DNA from: Lacihabitans sp. LS3-19
GTDB lineage: Bacteria > Bacteroidota > Bacteroidia > Cytophagales > Spirosomataceae
Reading direction: 5' to 3'
Assembly (NCBI RefSeq): GCF_024343575.1
Contig: NZ_RJUA01000005.1
Location: 1-64,000 of the forward strand
DNA: 64,000 nt
Made by a program: the position numbers and the translations under genes. The number at the start of each line of letters is the position of its first letter. The first letter of the stretch is position 1. Below the pieces are notes generated by a model. The model worked only from the letters and a program-made list of their open reading frames with translations. It was not told the DNA's origin and did not search any database. Below, one piece after another: positions 10,476 to 16,972 of the stretch.

Positions 10476-10655
10476 ATGGATAAGTATTCAGAACTTTACG
10501 ATCTAGTCACTTCACTTAAAGATGATTTCGACAAATTTTATGACAAAAAAAATAAAGCTGCCGGTACACGTGTTAGAAAAGGTATGCAGGATGTAGGTGC
10601 ATGGGCAAAAGCCGTTAGAGCTGAGGTTCAAGCAATGAAAAATGCTGGTCTTTAA
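10476..10655 (+). CDS. Histone H1-like small basic protein
   Basis: A 59-residue protein: acidic/aromatic first half (SLKDDFDKFYDKKNKAAG), then TRVRKGMQDVGAWAKAVRAE and a short tail. The FYDKxNKAAGTRVRKGMQD block is characteristic of the short histone H1-like proteins widespread in Bacteroidota, thought to bind DNA. It was too short for a 60-residue ORF cutoff but has an ATG, its own terminator directly after (10672-10706), and good codon use. It follows the oxoamine synthase gene by 136 bp and is probably a separate, highly expressed transcript. Confidence 0.85.
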   Translation: MDKYSELYDLVTSLKDDFDKFYDKKNKAAGTRVRKGMQDVGAWAKAVRAEVQAMKNAGL

Positions 10656-10671
10656 TTTTTTAAGACATTAT

Positions 10672-10706
10672 AAAAAAAGCCACTTTTACAAAAAGTGGCT
10701 TTTTTT
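10672..10706. terminator. Bidirectional terminator between the H1-like gene and the MaoC gene
   Basis: A 16-bp stem (aaaaaaagccactttt / aaaagtggcttttttt) with an aca loop has A and T runs at its ends, so it can serve the plus-strand H1-like gene and the convergent MaoC gene ending at 10728. Confidence 0.9.
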
Positions 10707-10727
10707 ATGTTTCAATTGGATACTTTA

Positions 10728-11144
10728 TTAATAATGTTCTTCATTCATCAATGTTCCAATTCCCCTTATGGTCATTTTCTTTGTTTCTTTGTTTATAACC
10801 TGTGTAGCTATTTGGGCAATATGCCTATTGGGATCTACACTCACTACCTCAAAAACAACTTGATAGGGAGTGTCAACGTGCATTGGTCTTAAATATTCAG
10901 TTTCTTGTTTCATATAAATAGACCCTGGCCCTCCTGGCTTTTCCATTCCCAAAAACCTCGTAAAAACACTACTGCTCAAATGCCCATGAATGATGGGAAC
11001 TTTAAATTTTGTTGTAGCCGCATATTCTGCGTCTAAATGTATAGGATTATGGTCACCAGTCAGGTTAGCAAATGCTATTACATCATCTTGGGTAAAACTA
11101 AAATCATGCTCATATTTTGTACCCACTGCTATTTTTTCGCTCAT
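10728..11144 (-). CDS. MaoC-like (R)-specific enoyl-CoA hydratase
   Basis: The 138-residue hot-dog protein carries the hydratase-2 active-site motif FANLTGDHNPIHLD (Asp and His of the catalytic dyad) at residues ~24-38, followed by IIHGHLSSSVFTRFLG and the C-terminal strands TEYLRPMHVDT...VVFEVVSV. The family hydrates trans-2-enoyl-CoA to (R)-3-hydroxyacyl-CoA in the cytoplasm and appears in fatty-acid or PHA metabolism; the physiological acyl chain is unknown. It is a single-gene unit with a TAnnTTTG element 24 bp upstream. Confidence 0.85.
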   Translation of the reverse strand: MSEKIAVGTKYEHDFSFTQDDVIAFANLTGDHNPIHLDAEYAATTKFKVPIIHGHLSSSVFTRFLGMEKPGGPGSIYMKQETEYLRPMHVDTPYQVVFEVVSVDPNRHIAQIATQVINKETKKMTIRGIGTLMNEEHY

Positions 11145-11168
11145 ATCTATATTATAATGGTATTTTCA

Positions 11169-11176
11169 CAAATATA
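11169..11176 (-). promoter_or_regulatory. -7 promoter element of the MaoC gene
   Basis: On the minus strand the sequence is TATATTTG, a match to TAnnTTTG, 24 bp before the ATG. No TTTG was found at the right distance upstream. Confidence 0.45.
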
Positions 11177-11183
11177 AAAAAAA

Positions 11184-11606
11184 TTAACTTGTATGATCAC
11201 TAACTATCAACCATTTTCCACCTATTTTCTTGAAAATTAAAGTAAAATATCCTCCAACATCCCCTTTTTCGGGGCGAGTCAATTGCCATTGACCTAAGAC
11301 CCAAGCTGTTTTTTTAGACAAAAAATCTACCTCTTTAATATCAAACTTGAGTTGACCCATAGTGGCCCTATCAGGATAACTTTTAAAATACCGATCTTTT
11401 GTGGCCTGCCAACCTTTTACCACCCCATTTTTACCTATAAATTTTAAATCCTCTGATTTCCAATAATCCTCCATAAAATTTTCTATATCTCCAGCATTCC
11501 AATTTTCCTGTTGGCGAGCCATAACTTTTAGAATATCCTCCTTAGATTGCGAAAAAGAATTAAAACATATCAAAGAAATTATAGAAAATAGAAATAGTTT
11601 TTTCAT
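11184..11606 (-). CDS. Secreted SnoaL/NTF2-like (DUF4440-type) protein
   Basis: The chosen start (11606) gives 140 residues beginning MKKLFLFSIISLICFNSFSQ, a clear Sec signal peptide; the longer upstream reading frame adds an implausible leader and runs through the promoter. The mature part is a cone-like NTF2 fold: QQENWNAGDIENFMEDYW, then FIGKNGVVKGWQATKDRY, AWVLGQWQLTRP and a terminal GKWLIVSDHTS typical of DUF4440/SnoaL-like proteins. Function in this family is diverse (isomerase-like or ligand-binding); none can be assigned. It is divergent from the lipid kinase gene, with start codons only 39 bp apart. Confidence 0.8.
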   Translation of the reverse strand: MKKLFLFSIISLICFNSFSQSKEDILKVMARQQENWNAGDIENFMEDYWKSEDLKFIGKNGVVKGWQATKDRYFKSYPDRATMGQLKFDIKEVDFLSKKTAWVLGQWQLTRPEKGDVGGYFTLIFKKIGGKWLIVSDHTS

Positions 11607-11627
11607 TTTTGTAATTAATTTATTTTT

Positions 11628-11658
11628 CAAATATATCCAATAAAATTGAGCAAGCAAA
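11628..11658 (-). promoter_or_regulatory. Promoter of the NTF2-like gene, overlapping the lipid kinase start
   Basis: Minus strand: -33 TTTG at 11655-11658, 19-bp spacer, -7 TATATTTG at 11628-11635, then 21 bp to the ATG. The -33 box lies inside the first codons of the divergent gene starting at 11646. Confidence 0.7.
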
Positions 11659-12530
11659 CACCTGTTTTTATAATAAATCCAATTGCAGGAGCTAAAAAAT
11701 TGGATTCGAAACACTTAATTGAATCTTTTCTTTTAAAAAACAACTTAAAAGCTAAAATTGAGCTGACCAAAGAGAAAGATCATGGAAAAAAGTTGGCAAA
11801 AAGCTATTTAGAGCAAGGCTATTCACATTTTGTGGCAGTAGGTGGTGATGGCACTATAAATGAAATAGCCTCTCAACTTATAAATACGGGAGCTTGTTTA
11901 TCGATTATCCCTTTAGGCTCGGGCAATGGCTTAGCTAGATCTTTAGAAATACCCATGAACTTTGAAGACGCACTAAACTTGGTTTTCTCGGGCAAACAAT
12001 TGACAATTGATGTTGGCTTGTTAAATGATCGTCCATTTTTTTGTACAGCTGGTGTTGGATTCGACGCTTATTGTGCCGAAATGTTTGCAAAGCAAAGCCA
12101 CGGTCGTGGATTATGGAATTATATAAAAGTTATTTTTAGAGGCTATTTTAATTACATTACCAATGTTAGTGATTTCTGCGGTCAAAAAAAACAATATTTC
12201 TCTATCACATTTGCCAATGCCAATCAATTTGGGAACAACGCATTTATCGCTCCAGATGCCATAATTAATGACAATTTTCTAGACTGTTGTATTATTGGCC
12301 CTCATCCAAAACTATATGGCTTTTATTTGGGTTATTTATTGATGAGCAAAGATATTCGCAGTTCCAAATACGTGGAATATTTTAGAGGTTCAACTTTTTC
12401 ATTAGCACATAAAAATGAAATTCTCTTACATATTGATGGTGAATACGTAGAACCTTTTACGAAAAAAATTGAGGCCACAACTATACCTAATGCACTAATA
12501 ATGAATGTAAAAGAAAACTATCTTCCGTAA
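11646..12530 (+). CDS. Diacylglycerol kinase-catalytic-domain lipid kinase (YegS/BmrU-like)
   Basis: A 294-residue cytoplasmic lipid kinase that phosphorylates diacylglycerol or a similar lipid alcohol with ATP. Motifs: INPIAGAKK near the N-terminus, the nucleotide-binding VGGDGTINEIAS (~residues 64-76), PLGSGNGLARSL, and the C-terminal domain with TAGVGFDA and LLHIDGEYVE. Length is typical of the YegS/LCB5 group. The start is TTG at 11646; no in-frame ATG fits better. The SUI1-like gene begins 5 bp after its stop, suggesting an operon. Confidence 0.9.
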   Translation: MSKQTPVFIINPIAGAKKLDSKHLIESFLLKNNLKAKIELTKEKDHGKKLAKSYLEQGYSHFVAVGGDGTINEIASQLINTGACLSIIPLGSGNGLARSLEIPMNFEDALNLVFSGKQLTIDVGLLNDRPFFCTAGVGFDAYCAEMFAKQSHGRGLWNYIKVIFRGYFNYITNVSDFCGQKKQYFSITFANANQFGNNAFIAPDAIINDNFLDCCIIGPHPKLYGFYLGYLLMSKDIRSSKYVEYFRGSTFSLAHKNEILLHIDGEYVEPFTKKIEATTIPNALIMNVKENYLP

Positions 12531-12535
12531 TAAAT

Positions 12536-12871
12536 ATGAAAAAAGTCAAAAATAGCATAGGCGTTGTTTACTCTACAAATCCTGATTTTGAATATCAAAA
12601 TGCCGAAGAAGATATTGAAACTTTGGCAAATGATAAACAGCAATTTAAAATTTGGCTTGATAGAAAAGGCGGCGGAAAAGTCGTAAGCCGAATTGAAGGA
12701 TTTATTGGCTCTGATGATGATTTAAATATTCTTAAGAAAAAACTTCAAAATGTCTGTGGAAGTGGCGGCACTGCGAAAGATGCTGAAATAATGATTCAAG
12801 GTGATCATAGAGACAAAATGCTGGCATTTCTTCTGAAAGAAGGCTACAAAGCAAAAAAAGCGGGAGGTTGA
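12536..12871 (+). CDS. SUI1/eIF1-family translation factor (YciH-like)
   Basis: A 111-residue protein with the SUI1 core: WLDRKGGGKVVSRIEGF, then LKKKLQNVCGSGGTAKDAEIMIQGDH and a C-terminal FLLKEGYKAKKAGG. Bacterial YciH proteins resemble eukaryotic eIF1 and bind the small ribosomal subunit, influencing start selection or stress-time initiation. The basic GGGKV loop and the CGSGGTAK loop are intact. It follows the lipid kinase gene closely (5 bp). Its stop codon lies in the loop of the terminator hairpin at 12855-12884. Confidence 0.9.
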   Translation: MKKVKNSIGVVYSTNPDFEYQNAEEDIETLANDKQQFKIWLDRKGGGKVVSRIEGFIGSDDDLNILKKKLQNVCGSGGTAKDAEIMIQGDHRDKMLAFLLKEGYKAKKAGG

Positions 12872-12884
12872 CCTTCCGCTTTTT
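12855..12884. terminator. Terminator overlapping the SUI1 gene stop codon
   Basis: Stem aaaaagcgggagg (12855-12867) pairs with ccttccgcttttt (12872-12884) with one G-T wobble; the loop ttga holds the last base of the final codon region and the TGA stop. It can also serve the convergent transporter gene ending at 12905. Confidence 0.8.
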
Positions 12885-12904
12885 ATATAATTCCAGCTTC
12901 TTAC

Positions 12905-14353
12905 TTATTGTATTCCTCCCATCCAATTCTTAATTGGTTTATAAAGAAGGATGAAAATCAATCCTATTACCACACCATATATACATACTTGCATAAACAA
13001 ATCAGGCATTTGTTGAACGTTCTCTTCATTGAAATTTCCAGCAAATAAACCTGCAATCAAATTACCAAGAGAAGCAGCAACAAACCATAAGCCCATCATC
13101 TGACTGTAATATTTTTTAGGTGCCAATTTGGTATTAGAACTTAATCCTACTGGACTCAAACAAAGTTCACCAAGCGTATGAAACATATACGTAAATGTTA
13201 ACCAGCCCATCCCAGCCAGCGTGCCATCAAGAACATTTTTCGCAGCTAAATACATTATAAAGAATCCAAGACCCATTTGAAGCAAACCTAGACCAAATTT
13301 TACTGGTGTTGAAGGATTTAAGTTTTTCTTATTTAGGTAAACCCAAAGTGCTCCAACAGGTGCAGAAAATATTAAAATGAAAAATGAATTAGCATTTTGA
13401 AACCAAGAGGCTGGCAATTCCCATCCCCCTAGCATTCTGTCGGTGTGCCTATCTGCAAAAATCGTCAGAGTAGTACTCGCCTGCTCAAAACCAGACCAAA
13501 ACAAAGCTGCACCTATAAAAAATATAAATAGGACTCCTACCCTTTTTCGTTCAACAATTGTTAAACTTTTATCCATAAATCCAATGTATGCGAAATACAA
13601 AATAGTAACTATACTAATGATATATTTCATTGATTGGGCCAAGGAAACACTATCTAAAACTCCAGTCAAAACTAAAACGGCCATTAATAATATAGCTCCT
13701 CCCACTACGTACAAATAAGTATATCCCGATTGAGCAGCTGGTTTATCACCTAAGCCTTCAAGATATTTACCATTAAATTTAAAGTTTATCAATCCAAAAA
13801 ACATGGCAAAGGCAGCAGCTCCAAAACCATAATGCCAGCCAACTTTCTCCCCTAAATATCCAACAATAAACATTCCTAAAAACGCACCTAAATTAATACC
13901 TAAATAGAATATTGAGAAAGCCGCATCTCTTTTGGCTCCACCTTCAGGATACAGCTCTCCGACTATTGAACTGATATTTGCTTTTAACAATCCTGTTCCC
14001 ACAGCCACAAATGCCAATCCTAGAAAAAAAACATTTGTACTTCCTGGAATTGCTAAAATGACATGACCTATCATGATCACTATTCCACCCCACCAAATGG
14101 CCTTTTTCTGACCAAGAATATTATCAGCAATCCAACCTCCCGGCAATGTCAATAGATAAACCGAAGCCATATAAAGGCCCATTATAGCACCTCCTGACTT
14201 TTCGTCCATGCCCAATGCTCCTTCTGAGGCACTTTTTGTTAAATATAAAAATAGTATGGCACGCATTCCATAATAGCTGAATCGCTCCCACATTTCTGTA
14301 AAAAACAATACAAACAGGCCTCTTGGATGGCCAAAAAGGGTTTTTTCTCTCAT
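12905..14353 (-). CDS. POT/PTR-family proton-dependent oligopeptide transporter
   Basis: The 482-residue inner-membrane protein has 12 or more hydrophobic helices. Signatures of the POT family are present: FTEMWERFSYYGMRA at residues ~17-31 (the ExxERFxYY proton-coupling motif) and FSIFYLGINLGAFLG near residue 150, followed by GWHYGFGAAA. Members import di- and tripeptides with protons. The gene is monocistronic: its own promoter (14406-14437) lies upstream and a terminator is shared downstream. Confidence 0.93.
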   Translation of the reverse strand: MREKTLFGHPRGLFVLFFTEMWERFSYYGMRAILFLYLTKSASEGALGMDEKSGGAIMGLYMASVYLLTLPGGWIADNILGQKKAIWWGGIVIMIGHVILAIPGSTNVFFLGLAFVAVGTGLLKANISSIVGELYPEGGAKRDAAFSIFYLGINLGAFLGMFIVGYLGEKVGWHYGFGAAAFAMFFGLINFKFNGKYLEGLGDKPAAQSGYTYLYVVGGAILLMAVLVLTGVLDSVSLAQSMKYIISIVTILYFAYIGFMDKSLTIVERKRVGVLFIFFIGAALFWSGFEQASTTLTIFADRHTDRMLGGWELPASWFQNANSFFILIFSAPVGALWVYLNKKNLNPSTPVKFGLGLLQMGLGFFIMYLAAKNVLDGTLAGMGWLTFTYMFHTLGELCLSPVGLSSNTKLAPKKYYSQMMGLWFVAASLGNLIAGLFAGNFNEENVQQMPDLFMQVCIYGVVIGLIFILLYKPIKNWMGGIQ

Positions 14354-14405
14354 TTCTAGGGTTGTTAATTTAAATTCTTTTGCTTTTAATTTGTTTTAAA
14401 GATAC

Positions 14406-14437
14406 CAAACATACAAATGAATTAATTATTCACCAAA
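14406..14437 (-). promoter_or_regulatory. Promoter of the POT transporter gene
   Basis: Minus strand: TTTG at 14434-14437, 20-bp spacer, TATGTTTG at 14406-14413. This is a full match to the Bacteroidota consensus, 52 bp before the ATG. Confidence 0.75.
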
Positions 14438-14457
14438 AATACCTTGAAACAAAAAAA

Positions 14458-14481
14458 GGAGTTTGAATGATTTCAAACTCC
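14458..14481 (-). terminator. Terminator of the ABC exporter operon
   Basis: A 10-bp stem ggagtttgaa / ttcaaactcc with a tgat loop is followed on the minus strand by seven Ts. It lies 23 bp after the permease stop at 14504. Confidence 0.88.
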
Positions 14482-14503
14482 CTTTTACAAATTATTAATT
14501 TTC

Positions 14504-15850
14504 TTAATTTTTATAAAAAATCCATTTACCTAGCTCTTTCCAGGTTACTTTTTTACCATACATAAGTATTCCAACTCTATAAATACGGGCAGCTATCCAT
14601 GTTGTAAACATGAAACCACCAATTAGCAAAAGCACCGATAGAATTATTTGCCAAATAGGCACGCCAAACGGGATTCTCACCATCATGATGATAGGAGAAG
14701 TAAATGGAATCATGGAAGTCCAAATAGCCAAATTGCTATGTGGATCCCTTATCACAACCTGTGCAATCATAAATGCAGCAATAATTGGAATGGTAATCGG
14801 CAACATAAACTGCTGGGTATCAGTATCACTGTCTACCGCAGAACCAACTGCACCAAACAATGCACTATATAATAAATAACCTCCTACAAAATAAAAAAGA
14901 AAAGAAACAACAATGGTAGCTATAGGTAAAGTGTCTGCAGCACCTATAATATCCGTTACAATATTGTTTGACATGCCAGAACTCACTTGCATATTCTCTT
15001 TTGCTAATTCCTGTGCCTCTGGAGGTAAATTCGCCATTTGAGATTGGGTAATTGCATCTTTTGATTGCATCAATTTATCTCCAACAATTTTCCCTCCAAT
15101 TGTGAACACGCCAGCCGTTAATACAATCCAAAGTCCAAATTGCGTCAATCCTACCAAGGCAACACCTACAATTTTGCCAATCATCAGTTGGAAAGGTTTA
15201 ACAGAACTTATTAGTATTTCAACAATTCTGCTGGTTTTTTCCTCCGTAATACTCCTCATAACCTGAGCACCATAAATAAATACCGATAAATAAATCAAAA
15301 AGGCACAAATTCCGCCAATTATCGATGCGGCGGCGGCACTACTTTTCTTTTCTCCTCCTTCTTTTAGACTTATAGTTTCCGAAGAAACATCCATTTTGGC
15401 ACTCTCAAGCACACTTTTTGTTATTCCGGCCTCTGTAAGCTTAATAGTTTCAATTTCCTTTTCAATAGCACTTTCCACTCTTCCTTGAAGTTCCATTGTC
15501 ACGCCTTTTTCAGAATAAATCTTAACTGTTTTCGGAGCTTCTAAAATATTTTCTGGTATAAAGACCAGTGCATCGTATTGACTTCCTTTTAGTCCGCTTT
15601 TGAGTTTTTCTATGTCATCATTCTTAAATTCATAAATAAACTCTGGCGTAGTTTTAAACTTTCCTTCAAACAGATGACTTTCGTCTAATACTTCTATTTT
15701 TTTCTGATTTACTGAGCTGATTGCCGCCCAAATAACGCCTGCATACATCAAAGTCATCAACAATGGCCCTACGATGGTCATGATAATAAATGACTTCTTT
15801 TTAACTCTTGTTACGTATTCTCTTTGAATTATTAATAAAATATTGTTCAT
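14504..15850 (-). CDS. ABC-2 type transporter permease (NatB-like)
   Basis: A 448-residue inner-membrane permease. It begins with a cytoplasmic segment MNNILLIIQREYVTRVKKKSF and a first helix, then a ~150-residue extracytoplasmic domain (residues ~50-170), then five or six helices from ~175 on, including AQVMRSITEEKTSRIVEILISSVKP, the loop conserved in ABC-2/NatB permeases. The family exports Na+, drugs or unknown substrates; the substrate here is not evident. It lies 7 bp downstream of the ATPase gene, so the two form one transporter. Confidence 0.88.
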   Translation of the reverse strand: MNNILLIIQREYVTRVKKKSFIIMTIVGPLLMTLMYAGVIWAAISSVNQKKIEVLDESHLFEGKFKTTPEFIYEFKNDDIEKLKSGLKGSQYDALVFIPENILEAPKTVKIYSEKGVTMELQGRVESAIEKEIETIKLTEAGITKSVLESAKMDVSSETISLKEGGEKKSSAAAASIIGGICAFLIYLSVFIYGAQVMRSITEEKTSRIVEILISSVKPFQLMIGKIVGVALVGLTQFGLWIVLTAGVFTIGGKIVGDKLMQSKDAITQSQMANLPPEAQELAKENMQVSSGMSNNIVTDIIGAADTLPIATIVVSFLFYFVGGYLLYSALFGAVGSAVDSDTDTQQFMLPITIPIIAAFMIAQVVIRDPHSNLAIWTSMIPFTSPIIMMVRIPFGVPIWQIILSVLLLIGGFMFTTWIAARIYRVGILMYGKKVTWKELGKWIFYKN

Positions 15851-15857
15851 AGATTTC

Positions 15858-16772
15858 TTAGTTTGATTGGTTTACGGCTTTTATAAATACATCGTTCATT
15901 GATGCTACGTCTTCTTTAAAAGCTCTAATATTTACTTTTTCCACGATATCTTTCAATAAATCGTTGCCTACTCTACCTTCTTCAGCTTTTAATATTGTCG
16001 TCTTGCTACCATCTAATTGGGCTTCTTCTTGTAAAATCGTAAAATTAGGTGTTGAAACCAGTTCCTCACCAAAATACTCAAGCGTGTAGGTATTTGACTT
16101 AAACTGTTCTTTTATATCTAATTTTTTACCTTCCAAAACTTTTTTAGACTTATTTATCAGAGCAATATAATCGCAAAGCTCTTCAACTGATTCCATTCTA
16201 TGGGTAGAGAATATTATTGTGGAGCCTTTTTCTTTCAATTCCAAAATCTCGTCTTTTATCAAAGTCGCATTAATTGGATCAAAACCAGAAAATGGCTCAT
16301 CCAATATAATTAACTTGGGTTGATGAAGTACTGTAGCCACAAATTGAATCTTTTGTTGCATTCCTTTAGAAAGGTCTTCAATAGGTTTTTCCCACCAAGT
16401 TTTTATATCAAACTTAATAAACCATTCTTTAAGTTTTTCCATTGCGGCATCTTTGCTCAAGCCTTTTAACCTTGCCAAATAGAGCAATTGTTCTCCCACT
16501 TTCATTTTTTTATAAAGCCCTCTCTCCTCAGGTAAATAGCCAATATCATAAATGTTTTTTTCAGCTAATGGGTGCCCATCAAACAAAATTGTACCTCCGT
16601 CAGGACCTGTAATTTGATTAACTATTCTGATCAATGAAGTCTTACCTGCCCCATTTGGACCAAGCAAACCATAAATGGTGCCTTTCGGAACAGTTAAACT
16701 AACATCATCGAGAGCTCTGTGGTTTGCGTAATTTTTAATTACATTTTTAATTTCAAGAATATTTTCTGCCAT
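15858..16772 (-). CDS. ABC transporter ATP-binding protein (NatA-like)
   Basis: A 304-residue ATPase with Walker A GLLGPNGAGKTSLIR (~35-49), Q-loop region YLPEERGLYKKM, signature LSKGMQQKIQF (~140), Walker B LIILDEPFSGFDP and switch His in IIFSTHRMESVEEL. The ~70 residues after the core form the C-terminal extension seen in DUF4162/NatA proteins. It powers the permease encoded 7 bp downstream at the inner membrane. Confidence 0.93.
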   Translation of the reverse strand: MAENILEIKNVIKNYANHRALDDVSLTVPKGTIYGLLGPNGAGKTSLIRIVNQITGPDGGTILFDGHPLAEKNIYDIGYLPEERGLYKKMKVGEQLLYLARLKGLSKDAAMEKLKEWFIKFDIKTWWEKPIEDLSKGMQQKIQFVATVLHQPKLIILDEPFSGFDPINATLIKDEILELKEKGSTIIFSTHRMESVEELCDYIALINKSKKVLEGKKLDIKEQFKSNTYTLEYFGEELVSTPNFTILQEEAQLDGSKTTILKAEEGRVGNDLLKDIVEKVNIRAFKEDVASMNDVFIKAVNQSN

Positions 16773-16794
16773 AAATTTTAGAAATAATTTGTGT

Positions 16795-16802
16795 CAAAAA
16801 TA
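16795..16802 (-). promoter_or_regulatory. -7 promoter element of the ABC exporter operon
   Basis: Minus strand TATTTTTG, 22 bp before the ATPase ATG; no TTTG at a suitable spacing was found. Confidence 0.45.
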
Positions 16803-16914
16803 TCACAAAAAATTTTAATGACCTTATAAAATATATGAAAGGCCAATTTCTTTTTCGAAAGGAAAATTAATGGATTTAAAAAAAAACGTTACTCTTTTAA
16901 GATTAAAAGTCTAA

Positions 16915-16950
16915 TTTGTATAAAAATGAATAAATACTATTCTAAATTTG
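16915..16950 (+). promoter_or_regulatory. Promoter of the PBP1A gene
   Basis: TTTG at 16915-16918, 24-bp spacer, TAAATTTG at 16943-16950, 22 bp before the ATG. The spacer is slightly long. Confidence 0.6.
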
Positions 16951-16972
16951 CGTTCCGACTTAAATTCTAAAA

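Noticed and set aside
11607-11714. The upstream extension of the NTF2-like gene
   Set aside because: It runs through the promoter and the divergent gene's start; the signal peptide marks 11606 as the start.
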